Shown here one piece after another: positions 1 through 8,422 of a stretch of DNA of 13,750 nt. The stretch lies in contig JAIVFJ010000709.1 of assembly GCA_025765615.1 (NCBI GenBank), forward strand, positions 1-13,750, given 5' to 3'. This DNA is from Zopfochytrium polystomum (Eukaryota; Chytridiomycota; Chytridiomycetes; Chytridiales; Chytridiaceae). The notes under the pieces were generated by a model. It searched no databases. It saw only the letters and a list, made by a program, of their open reading frames with translations, and was not told the origin of the DNA. Made by a program: the position numbers and the translations under genes. Positions within the stretch are counted from its first letter, which is position 1. Every line of letters begins with the position of its first letter.

Positions 1-96
1 GCTTGATTTTCATTTCCTCTGGCAGTAAAACCGATTCTGTGCCGTCGCAAAGCTTCCTACTGGTCAACGAGGGGTGGAAATTAGGGATAGGACACC

Positions 97-103
97 TATA
101 AAA
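97..103 (+). promoter_or_regulatory. TATA-like box without an assigned gene
   Basis: TATAAAA lies directly before the repeated block at 106-295. It resembles the TATA boxes of the two other promoters seen in the window, but no convincing plus-strand coding region follows before the Hsp70 3' end. It may be the core promoter of a gene or non-coding RNA I cannot define, or a chance match. Confidence 0.25.
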
Positions 104-105
104 CT

Positions 106-295
106 CACAGTAACGCAGAGAGATAGAGAAAAGAAGAGTGGCGGATCGGAGAGAGAGAGTGTGTGTGTGTGTGAGTGAGATAAGTTAGTCTCACTCCACC
201 ACCTGGAGCCGGGCACAGTAACGCAGAGCGATCAGAAAAAACAACTGTGGCGGATCAGAGAGAGTGTGTGTGTCTGTGTGATGAGTTAGTCTCAC
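106..295. repeat. Imperfect direct repeat, two copies of 82-89 bp
   Basis: Copy 1 is 106-194 and copy 2 is 214-295. Both begin CACAGTAACGCAGAG, share GTGGCGGATC in the middle followed by a GA run and a GT run, and end GAGTTAGTCTCAC or AAGTTAGTCTCAC. The copies are separated by 19 bp. They differ by scattered substitutions and by the length of the GA/GT runs, so this looks like a local duplication that has since diverged. No coding function is visible. Confidence 0.85.
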
Positions 296-1316
296 CGCGG
301 GTCGTAGCGAGTAACAAGACGCGAGCAAAACCCTCGGGGGTTCTCAAACGGATGTCGGCGACCTGACCCGCGAGTGGTGACCGCTTGATCCTACTTGCGC
401 CAGGCGCAAACTGTTGGCGAGCCCGTCCAGGATCCACTGGGCTTGCCGTGGACCGATCTCGTCCCTGACGCAGAGATTTACGGCAACCGATCGCGAGAAT
501 AGATCAAGTTGGGGCGCACAGACACGGTAACTTGAAGCCGTCCCTCGCATCAGACTTAGACGCGAGTGGCGCGAATCGTGTGCGGTGCGAGTCTGCCGGA
601 GACTAGGCGAGCGGTCGAGAGGGTTGGCAGGGAAGGGATGGGGAGACAATTTTTTGTCCTGTGAATTTTTTTCGCGTTGGGAGCTGTTTTGTGTGCAAGA
701 CACAGAAGCGCCTTCGGCTCGCGTCGTCGATTCGCCAAAAACTCGAGTTTTCAGCGCGCAAGACCATCGGGACACTCACAGACGATTGGTTTGAACGAGC
801 CTTCTGGCGGAAAGCGAGGAGCAGCCCAACAGAAATTCCGCACGTATCAAAAGCTTCTTGTTCTTCCTATTGGGCTCGAAAACCCCGACTGCCCCGTCCT
901 GCTGGGCATATCCCCAAGGGTATTCCCGGAAACCGCTGTGCAGTGACAGGCATCTTTTGTTGTTCGACAGGATCTTAGATTTCTGAAGTTTGAGTCGAGG
1001 GGCACGAAGAATTAGCATATCCCCAACGGCGCAACATTTGTCGGCGCTCTTGGGAAGACCATCAATTCTATTTAAATGATCCGCAGTGTTTGGTTAACTT
1101 TTTTAGTTGACGAGTTTGCTCAATCAAGGGGCCCCCGCTTACTGACTATAGAGTATTCCTATTGATCGAAAAACTAGTTCGGGAAAATGCCTATAAAAGA
1201 ATATGTATTGAATATTCAAAGTTCAAAAGTACATGTGGACAGTTTCGCGTTCACCATCTTCTCAAAAGTCGAGGACAAGACGAAGAAAATGTAAAATAGA
1301 AACATTCTAATAGCGC
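296..1316. other. Intergenic region, no gene recognised
   Basis: About 1 kb between the repeat block and the Hsp70 stop codon. The open frames here, the largest being 105 codons on the plus strand at 661-978, overlap each other in several frames, show no recognisable domain and have no supporting splice pattern. I see no tRNA or spliceosomal RNA. The part adjoining Hsp70 (about 1150-1316) is AT-rich and should contain the Hsp70 3' UTR and cleavage region. A TATAAAAG at 1192-1199 on the plus strand is probably incidental. Confidence 0.5.
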
Positions 1317-3239
1317 TTAATCCACCTCTTCGACAGTTGGCCCTCCCGCCCCGCCAGCCCCTGATGATGCACCGGCACCAGGGAAACCGCCCGGTGCCGA
1401 CCCGTTCGAATACATCTTGGTCATTATAGGACGTGCAGTCGCCTCAAGTTCCTTCTGCCTATGCTCAAATTCATCTTTCGACGCCTCCTGATTGCGATCC
1501 AACCAGTTGATAGCATCGTCAACGGCAGCTTTGAGCTTGTTCTTCTCGCTCGCATCCAGCTTGCTGGAAACGCTCTCGTCGTTCAGGGTGTTGCGTAGGT
1601 TGTACGCGTACGACTCGAGTCCGTTCTTTGCCTGAATGCGTTGGGCAGCTTCCTCGTCCTCGGCCTTGTACCGCTCCGCATCAGCAACCATACGGTCGAT
1701 TTCCTCCTTGGACAGCCGGCCCTTGTCGTTGGTGATGGTGATCTTGTTCTGCTTGCCCGTCGACTTGTCAACGGCCGACACGTTCATGATGCCGTTCGCG
1801 TCAACGTCGAACGACACCTCAATCTGTGGCACTCCGCGCGGGGCTGGCGGAATACCGGAGAGCTCAAACTTGCCTAGCAAGTTGTTGTCGCGAGTCCGTG
1901 TTCGCTCGCCTTCGTACACCTGGATGAGCACGCCCGGCTGGTTGTCCGCGTACGTCGAGAAGGTTTCTGACTTGCGCGCAGGGATCTGCGTGCCGCGTTT
2001 GATAATGGGCGTAAATACTCCCCCGGCGGTCTCTATGCCGAGCGAGAGCGGCGTCACGTCGATGAGCAGGACGTCTTTCGTCTTTTCAGAGTTGACGCCA
2101 GAGAGGATGGCCGCCTGCACCGCTGCGCCGTACGCGACAGCCTCATCGGGGTTGATCGACTTGTTCAGCTCTTTGCCGTTGAAGAAGTCCGAGACCAGCT
2201 TCTGCACACGCGGGATGCGGGTCGAGCCGCCGACGAGGACAATGTCGTGCACTGCGCTCTTGTCCATCTTGGCATCGCGCAGCACCTTCTCGACGGGCTC
2301 CAGCGTCGAACGGAAGAGGTCCTGGCAGAGCTCTTCGAAGCGCGCACGGGTGATGGACGAGTAGAAGTCGATGCCTTCGTAGAGTGAGTCGATTTCGATC
2401 GAAGCCTGAGCCGAGCCTGACAGGGTGCGCTTGGCGCGTTCGCATGCAGTCCGCAGCCGCCGGACGGCACGGAGGTTGGAGGATAGGTCCTTCTTGTATT
2501 TTCGCTTGAACTCTTGCATGAAGTGCTCGACGAGGCGATTGTCGAAATCTTCGCCACCAAGGTGAGTGTCTCCAGCCGTAGCCTTCACTTCGAATACGCC
2601 CTCTTCGATAGTGAGCAACGAAACGTCGAAGGTTCCGCCGCCGAGATCAAAAATGAGGACGTTCTTCTCGCCCTTGTGCTGCTTGTCGAGGCCGTACGCG
2701 ATTGCTGCTGCCGTCGGCTCGTTGATGATGCGAAGGACGTTAAGCCCGGCAATTACACCGGCATCTTTGGTTGCCTGCCGCTGCGAGTCGTTGAAGTAGG
2801 CGGGGACAGTTACGACAGCGTTGGTGACGTTAGTGCCAAGGTAAGCCTCGGCGGTCTCCTTCATCTTGAGCAGGACCATGGACGAGATCTCTTCGGGAGT
2901 AAACAGCTTCTTTTCGCCCTTGTACTCGACTTGAATGACAGGCTTCCCGCTGCGGTCGACGACCTTGTATGACCAGTGCTTCATGTCCGACTGCACCTCA
3001 GGGTCGGCAAACCGTCGGCCAATGAGCCGCTTGGCGTCAAAGACAGTGTTGGTGGGGTTCATTGCGACTTGGTTTTTGGCGGCGTCGCCAATGAGCCGCT
3101 CCGTGTCGGTGAAGGCGACATAGGATGGAGTTGTCCGGTTTCCTTGATCATTGGCGATGATTTCGACTCTTTCGTTTTGCCAGACGCCGACGCAAGAGTA
3201 CGTCGTTCCAAGGTCAATTCCGACTGCGGTTGATGACAT
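1317..3239 (-). CDS. Cytosolic Hsp70 chaperone (Ssa type)
   Basis: A 640-residue Hsp70, full length for the cytosolic family and without introns. The nucleotide-binding domain (about 1-385) begins with the phosphate-loop signature GIDLGTTY at residues 7-14. It also carries the second signature [12 protein letters not shown] and the third signature LVGGSTRIP. The hydrophobic linker [11 protein letters not shown] leads into the substrate-binding beta domain and helical lid. The tail is Gly/Pro/Ala-rich and ends EEVD, the established binding site for TPR co-chaperones, which marks a cytosolic/nuclear protein rather than an ER or mitochondrial one. Family role: ATP-driven folding, refolding and translocation of client proteins with J-proteins and nucleotide-exchange factors. 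Absence of introns is common in heat-inducible Hsp70 genes. The promoter has heat-shock elements. The start is set by the ATG in context ACACCATGTC and the family N-terminus. No frameshift is seen. Confidence 0.98.
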   Translation of the reverse strand: MSSTAVGIDLGTTYSCVGVWQNERVEIIANDQGNRTTPSYVAFTDTERLIGDAAKNQVAMNPTNTVFDAKRLIGRRFADPEVQSDMKHWSYKVVDRSGKPVIQVEYKGEKKLFTPEEISSMVLLKMKETAEAYLGTNVTNAVVTVPAYFNDSQRQATKDAGVIAGLNVLRIINEPTAAAIAYGLDKQHKGEKNVLIFDLGGGTFDVSLLTIEEGVFEVKATAGDTHLGGEDFDNRLVEHFMQEFKRKYKKDLSSNLRAVRRLRTACERAKRTLSGSAQASIEIDSLYEGIDFYSSITRARFEELCQDLFRSTLEPVEKVLRDAKMDKSAVHDIVLVGGSTRIPRVQKLVSDFFNGKELNKSINPDEAVAYGAAVQAAILSGVNSEKTKDVLLIDVTPLSLGIETAGGVFTPIIKRGTQIPARKSETFSTYADNQPGVLIQVYEGERTRTRDNNLLGKFELSGIPPAPRGVPQIEVSFDVDANGIMNVSAVDKSTGKQNKITITNDKGRLSKEEIDRMVADAERYKAEDEEAAQRIQAKNGLESYAYNLRNTLNDESVSSKLDASEKNKLKAAVDDAINWLDRNQEASKDEFEHRQKELEATARPIMTKMYSNGSAPGGFPGAGASSGAGGAGGPTVEEVD

Positions 3240-3345
3240 GGTGTTGTTTATGGGTTGTGGATAATTGTTGATTGCGATTGCAGTGGGTATTCAATTTGTT
3301 TGATTTTGGGAAGAATGTTGACAATTACAGTGAGGGTCACCAGCA

Positions 3346-3352
3346 TTTATAG
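3346..3352 (-). promoter_or_regulatory. TATA box of the Hsp70 gene
   Basis: TATAAAT on the minus strand about 107 bp upstream of the Hsp70 ATG, in the context CCCTATAAATGC. Its position downstream of the (GA)n tract and heat-shock elements fits a core promoter. Confidence 0.75.
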
Positions 3353-3369
3353 GGGACGATTGAGGCTGG

Positions 3370-3383
3370 CACACACACACACA

Positions 3384-3457
<74 letters not shown>
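3370..3457. repeat. Compound (CA)7(CT)n microsatellite in the Hsp70 promoter
   Basis: (CA)7 at 3370-3383 runs into (CT)n at 3384-3457, with a single G interruption at 3393 and then 32 uninterrupted CT units (3394-3457). On the Hsp70 coding strand this is a (GA)n tract of about 74 nt followed by (GT)7. It lies between the heat-shock element and the TATA box. Such a homopurine mirror repeat can form triplex or nucleosome-poor DNA; whether it acts here is inference. Confidence 0.95.
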
Positions 3458-3462
<5 letters not shown>

Positions 3463-3516
3463 CCCCCCAGCGCCTCTGTCTCTCGGTGCTCGCGCCTTCC
3501 TGTCCGAGAACCAGAC

Positions 3517-3547
3517 GGAACATTCCAAGAACATTCGAGACCCTTCG
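3517..3547 (-). promoter_or_regulatory. Heat-shock element, six pentamer units
   Basis: Read on the plus strand, the pentamers are gGAAc (3517-3521), aTTCc (3522-3526), one extra A (3527), then aGAAc, aTTCg, aGACc and cTTCg (3528-3547). Alternating nGAAn/nTTCn pentamers are the established binding site for heat-shock factor trimers. One unit is degenerate (GAC), and one extra base separates the first two units from the last four. The site lies about 280-310 bp upstream of the Hsp70 ATG. Confidence 0.8.
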
Positions 3548-3572
3548 CGCACGTGCGCAAAGACTTTTCTCG

Positions 3573-3608
3573 TTTTGTTTTGTCTTTTGTTTTGTCTTTT
3601 TTGTTTTG
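3573..3608. repeat. T-rich tandem repeat, 12-bp unit
   Basis: TTTTGTTTTGTC occurs twice in exact tandem (3573-3584 and 3585-3596), followed by a related TTTTTTGTTTTG. It is distal to the heat-shock element. A poly(dA:dT)-like tract of this kind may keep the promoter free of nucleosomes; this is inference. Confidence 0.8.
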
Positions 3609-3641
3609 CGTGCAGAGAAGCCTTTCGAAAACAGTGGGTGA

Positions 3642-3915
3642 CACAACGGCAATTAAAATTGTCGCAATGAGATTTGTCAGCTTACACATACCCTAATGGG
3701 TTCAGTTAAGATACCCTCCCTAATGGGCTTCAGTTAACATAGGCATCCCAACATTGATTTCCATTTATTTTTTCAAAAACACCCGTAATATCGTCCACGA
3801 AAGATAGAAGAGGGAGCAACGTATATCCAGAAACTATTACAGGGAATACTGTGAACGGTGAACGGGGAATATAGGAAAGCTGCAAACAAGAAACAGAGAA
3901 CTTTCACTCAACACC
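3642..3915. other. Intergenic region between the Hsp70 promoter and the next gene
   Basis: No gene is seen. It contains the short direct repeat at 3691-3741 and should hold the 3' UTR of the upstream minus-strand gene that ends at 3916. Confidence 0.5.
3691..3741. repeat. Short direct repeat, two copies of 23-24 bp
   Basis: CCCTAATGGGTTCAGTTAAG followed by ATA (3691-3713) is repeated at 3718-3741 with one inserted C after GGG and a G-to-C change before ATA. It is non-coding and its origin is unknown. Confidence 0.85.
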
Positions 3916-6900
3916 TCATTTCCCTCCAGCGCTCTTCCGCCCGCCTCCACTTTGGGCCCTTGGCGATGGCACTGACGCAGAGGGAGCCGCTCCCTTAGCG
4001 CCACGGCCCGCTTGCGAAGCACGTGCAGCCTTCGCTCTCTGCTGCTCCTGCATCACAATCTCGCCCTCCCGCTCCCGCCCGTAACGCGCGACGACGGCCC
4101 CGGCGCACTCGGACCACTCCGAATGCTCCCACCGCGCCGCGGTCGACGCGTACTCGCTCCAGTTCATGTACGGCATTGGTCGCCCCTCGTTTGCCCGCGC
4201 TCGCCGCGCGGCTGCGGTTGGCCTGCTTCGTCGCGGTGGGGGTGTTTTGGGCGGTAGCGTGCTGCTGCTGGTGGTGCTGCGGCTGCTGGCGCGGCGCCGC
4301 GGCAGTCGATCCGGGCGACTGCGGTTTTCCGCCGCCTTGCTTGGGGTTGTGCTCGACCTGCGGCTGTGCGGCCTTCGTCGACTTTTGCGGCGCGGCTTTG
4401 GCGGTGGCCGCCGTCGACGGCGGTTCCATGTACGTCGCCCAAAGATCCGGCGTGTCGCCGACGGGCGACGTCCGCGCCGACCCGCTCGGCGACCTGCGAC
4501 AGCTTTTTGCCCTGCTGGTTCTGCTGCTGCTGCGACGGCGATGGCGTCGGCTGCGGCTGGTGCTGGTTGTGGTTGCCGGCCTTGTTTCCCTGGTGGCCGT
4601 CCTTGCCCGACGACGCCGATTGCTGCCGCATCATGGGTTTGGAGTTCGCCGGCTGGTTGGCGTGTGCCGACGTCGGCCTTGTCGATGTGGCCGTTGTTGG
4701 GGACGTTTTAGCTGTCCAGGCGGACACAGGTGCCGCGGCCGCGGACGGGCGCGGCTCGAAGAACTGCTCCCAAATGTTCGGCGTGTCGCCCACCGGCGAC
4801 GAGTTCTGGCGGGACAAAGTCTTGCTGGCGGCGCCCGAGCTGGTCTTGGGCCCGGCAGCGCGGTTGCTCACCGGCAGTACGCGCTCAGAAGTTTGGCGCT
4901 GTGACACGAAATCAATCTTCACAAAAGACAAAAACAGTGACCCCAACCTGCGGCGAAGTGCGCTCCTGGAACTCCCGCTTCTTGTCCTGGTCGCTCTTCA
5001 CATCCTTCTCCCTCCCCCTCTCGGTGTTTACCGCCACCGGTTTCGGCGCCGCCGGTGAAGCCGTCTTTCCACTCCCTCCGGCCGAAGAACCGACTGACGC
5101 GCTGCTAGCCTGCTTCAGCAGCTCCGGCTGGTGGTGCTGCTGGGTCTTTGCCTTCTTCCCTTTCTTGCTCGCCGTCGACGCCCGGGACGAGTTGGACGCC
5201 GCGCTGTCGCTGCGCTTGAGCGTCTTGGTGAAGTGCGGGTGGATTCCGTTGCCGTTGCCGGCGGAGCGTAGACGGGCCGCGGCCCAGGTGTATATTTGGG
5301 CCGGAAGGGAACGGAAGCGGACAAGGCCGTGCGTGTTGTTTCGATACTGCACGAGCGACTTGGACTTGGAGTTGCTCGACAGGCGTACCAGGAGCGGGCG
5401 AGCCATTTCAATGGCGAGTGCCTGGAAGGAAGGAACGGGGAGTAGAGAGGGAAGATGAGCGACGGAACGAGGTGCAATCAGTAACACAAAACGTATCAAA
5501 GCGGGTAGAAGCAACCCCTACCTTAATGAGCTGCAGCTGCATCTGCTTCATGCGCTTCTTCTGCTCCGCAAACTGCTGCATCTTCTTCTGCTTCTCCTGC
5601 AGCCGGAGCTGCTCCCGCTGCGCCCGGAGCTGCTCCTGCTCCTTCTGCTGCGCCTGCGGCTTTTGGTGCTGCGGAGATACAGCCTGAGCCTTCTGCTGGT
5701 TTGGAGTCTGCTGGTTTGGAGACTGCGGCTTTTGCTGCGGCTGCTGAGGCGCAGGGGCGTGGTGCGCCGGGTGGTTCTTTTGACTGGTGGGAGCGGCGGC
5801 TTGCTGTTGCTGCTGGTGCTTTTGCGGCTGAGGAGCAGGGGCCACGGGACCTTGTTGCTTCGGGGCTTGGTGCTGGTTACCCTTGCTCTGCGGCGTCTGC
5901 GGCCTCTGTTGTGCGTTCTGCTCGACAGTTCCGGCCGCGGGCTGGCGCTGCTGGTTCTGTTGCGGCTGCTGCGGGGACTTGACGTTGTTCGCCTGTTTGC
6001 CAGCGTGGTTCTGTTGCTGCTGGTGGGCCTGCTGCGCCTGAGCTTGGGCCGTCGCCGGGCGCGAACCTTGGGGCTGCGACTGCGGTTGCGATTGCTGTTT
6101 CACCGGACCTTGCCGTGCCCTGCTTCAGTTTCTGTTGGGCAAGCTGCTGAGGCGACGACCCCGACGCAGCGGGTGCGTGAGTGAGCGGCGAGTTTTGGGG
6201 CGTGCGGTTGCCGGCGGTTGGCCCGTTGGGTGAGGTCTGCGGCATTAGTGGTGCAAAAAGGGCAGGAGAGGAAAAGGGAAGGGATGTTTTTAGGTTGCGA
6301 TGGTACAAAATAAAATGTGTCAGCGAGTCATCCTTTTTGGCGTCGATAAAAATTACGGATCCCCCTTTCTCTCCATACAGGGCTTGCGGCGCCGTTAAAC
6401 CACCCGCCGTTCTGAGGGCCGAGGAACAGCTTGTGCTCTCCCGGCAGCTGGGGACCGGCAGCGCCACCGCGCTGGTTGCTCTGCTGCGGCGTCGAAGGCT
6501 TGTGCTGCTGCTGGGCAGGCCCGTTCTGCTTAGGCTGCGAGTGCTGCTGCTGCTGCTGCGGCTGAGTGGCCTGCTGCTTGCCCTGCTGCGCCGGCTGCGG
6601 CTGCGGTTGGGCGGACCCCTGCTTCTGGCGGACCTGGTTCTGCTGCTGGGTTTTGCTGCACTACAGCCTGCTTGTTCTGTTGCTGCTGCGGCTGAGCCTT
6701 GGCGGCAGCGCCGTTATGCGGCTCCTGCTGCTGCTGCTGTTGCTGATTCGGCTTATTGGCATTGGCTTGGGGAGCCGCTTGCGCTTTATTGCCGGCCGGA
6801 GGAGCGGCGTGCTGCTGGTTGGTCTTGGTGGCGTGCGCAGCCTGCATGTTCGCGCCAATTTGGTTCTGGACCGCGGCGACGGTCGTGTTGCCGTTGTGGT

Positions 6901-6922
6901 TGCCGTTGTTTTTGCGAGTCAT
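3916..6922 (-). CDS. Q/P/A-rich protein of unknown function, four exons, about 903 aa
   Basis: I do not recognise this protein. Inferred exons are 6922-6379, 6236-5522, 5421-4948 and 4898-3916. The introns are 142, 100 and 49 nt, all phase 0, with GT..AG ends. Residues 1-370 are low-complexity Gln/Pro/Asn/Ala. A charged coiled coil rich in Gln, Lys, Arg and Met follows (about 375-419, containing KKMQQFAEQKKRMKQMQLQL). Exon 3 starts ALAIEMARPLLVRLSS and carries the more ordered segment QIYTWAAARL. Exon 4 has two copies of SPVGDTPxxW (about 611-626 and 721-736). The C-terminus is ordered, with PYMNWSEYASTAARWEHSEW, and ends in a basic Gly/Ser tail. One surplus base must be skipped at each of four places: CCC at 6648-6650, GGG at 6118-6120, AAAAA at 4504-4508 and GGGG at 4183-4186. 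The spliced length is then exactly 904 codons including the TGA stop. Composition and coiled coil suggest an RNP or scaffold protein, which is only a guess. Confidence 0.7.
4421..4799 (-). other. Two copies of a SPVGDTPxxW motif
   Basis: SPVGDTPNIWEQFFEP (4799-4752) and SPVGDTPDLWATYMEP (4468-4421) lie 110 residues apart in disordered sequence of the Q-rich protein. The shared core is SPVGDTP, a hydrophobic pair ending in Trp, then an aromatic position and Glu-Pro. The two copies are read in different frames of the raw sequence, so they are also evidence that the frame must change between them. Confidence 0.8.
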
Positions 6923-7071
6923 TACTTCTCGTTCTTGAGGAGACTGACGTGTGTGTTTTTTGGTTTCTTGAGCTACGAGGGAGGGGGTATTTCGCCTCTG
7001 GATTCCTTTACAAAGGGTGGGTTATAATCACAGAGGGAAAGGATGAAAAGGTCAGGTAGGTCGTTAGCGAA

Positions 7072-7078
7072 TTTTATA
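7072..7078 (-). promoter_or_regulatory. TATA box of the Q-rich protein gene
   Basis: TATAAAA on the minus strand in the context GGGTATAAAATTCG, about 150 bp upstream of the ATG at 6922-6920. The frame before that ATG stays open for some distance, so the start choice rests on this spacing and on ATG being the first in the transcript predicted from the box. Confidence 0.5.
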
Positions 7079-7741
7079 CCCACCACGGTCTTCCCAAAAT
7101 AGAAGCGCCTGCCTAATCTGCGCAAACGAAGTAGGCCAATTAGTTTCTAAATTTAGCTGCAACAAAGAGAGGCGGCGTCATTTTGAGGCACTGCGCCTTC
7201 TGCCGAACTGGCCGTGTTGTAGATGTGAGGCGGTAAGTTTTTTTAACAAACGACAAGTTCAGTGCTTTTAGTTGCACACGATTTTTCGTTCTGCAATAGT
7301 ACCTTCCACTTCCTCAGATCAAGAGCCTTGTTTTGATTCTATGCGTCAACAAGCTCCGCGGGTTCCACAGGTGGCGAGAATGCCGTTTCATTGTAATGTG
7401 TGGGTATAATGTTAAATTGGTTGTTGGCGCTTCGCGGTCTTCGGTTGGCTGGAAGTTCAAACTCAGAGCGCCAGCGTTGTGGTCGCGAAAAACTTACATT
7501 AGCCCCACCGAATGGTTTGTCGCCAATCCAGCTGCATAGTGAAAATAGTTGAAGAAAAAGGTGCAGAGAGCTGGAAAGGTGGGGCTAGGAAGTGAGAGAG
7601 AAACGGAATGAGAAACGAAAGGGAAAGTATAATTTCCACTCATTCCAGTGACCTAGTATTTGCCCACTTCTCCCCCGCTCTCAAGTCTCAATACATGCCA
7701 TTCTCGTTCGCACCGCACCCTGGGCCCCCCCTTCCAACCGT
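7079..7741. other. Intergenic region, no gene recognised
   Basis: About 660 bp between the stop codon of the Munc13-like gene and the promoter of the Q-rich gene. A 68-codon plus-strand frame at 7333-7539 shows no domain, splice or promoter support. The part next to 7741 should contain the Munc13-like 3' UTR and has a run of seven C at 7724-7730. I see no tRNA or other structured RNA. Confidence 0.5.
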
Positions 7742-8422
7742 TCACACTCTCCTCTCCCTCCTCTTTGCCAACTGCGTCTCCAACCACCTCCTCCCCTCCT
7801 CTCGCTCGGCGGGCGTCAGGTCCTCCTGCTTCTCAAACCTCAACCTCAGCAGCCTCAGCAGCGGCTCCTTCTCCCGGCCAGTCAGCAGGCTAAGCTCGTA
7901 CTCCCTCTTCAAGTCCGCCAGGGCGAGGCCATACGACGCGATGAGCGACGTGACGTCCTTCCAGCGGCGCGACTCGAGAGTCCGGATGGGCAGGCCGAGG
8001 CCTTCGCCGTCGGAGTGGATAAACGCCAGGAGGATCTTGACCGAGTGGTCGACCATCGAGACCTGGCGCTTGTTGAGGACGCGCCGCTGCTTTTCGAGGT
8101 TGCCGTAGAGGGGCGGCACGAGGAGGTGTTCGAGGGTGGACAGGGAGTCCTCCCAGGAGCGCTTGATGACGGCTTGCGCCATCGGCGCGGACATCGAACT
8201 GCAGAGGAGGGTGAGGTTTTTGTCGAGGTAATCTTGGAGGGGGGTGAGGCGAATATCTGCCTCTTCGGCTGTCACGAGCTGGTCGATGGCAACGCCTGAG
8301 GCGGTCTGATTTGAGTATTGGACACCAGAGGTGAAAGTAGACAAGAACGTTCGAGGTGCGAGCGGTGCAGCTTCGTGCTCTTTGACCGCTTTTGTTAGTA
8401 CGTCCTTCATGTAAGGTGATAT
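7742..8422 (-). other. Munc13-like exon 10: C-terminal MHD2 region
   Basis: The exon starts after TTGCAG with ISPYMKDVLTKAVKEH, directly continuing LRSLCAK of the previous exon (intron 8496-8423, 74 nt, phase 0). It carries the helical stretch around AQAVIKRSWEDSLSTLEHLL, typical of the Munc13 homology domain 2. It ends with a basic tail (KRRERRV) and TGA. Confidence 0.85.

Noticed and set aside
738..751. Perfect 14-bp palindrome AAAACTCGAGTTTT
   Set aside because: About one palindrome of this length is expected by chance in a window of this size, and it sits next to no promoter or gene.
661..978. Plus-strand 105-codon open frame
   Set aside because: Overlaps several other open frames, no homologous-looking segment, no clear start context; ORFs of this size are expected in GC-rich DNA.
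1636..2364. Plus-strand open frame of 242 codons inside the Hsp70 region
   Set aside because: It is a shadow of the highly biased Hsp70 codons on the minus strand; no recognisable domain.
4023..7059. Chain of long plus-strand open frames opposite the Q-rich gene (up to 293 codons)
   Set aside because: They are antisense to CAG/CCG-rich coding DNA, giving Leu/Arg/Cys/Ala-rich products with no domains. The minus strand has matched splice sites, a coiled coil, repeated motifs and an exact closing length.
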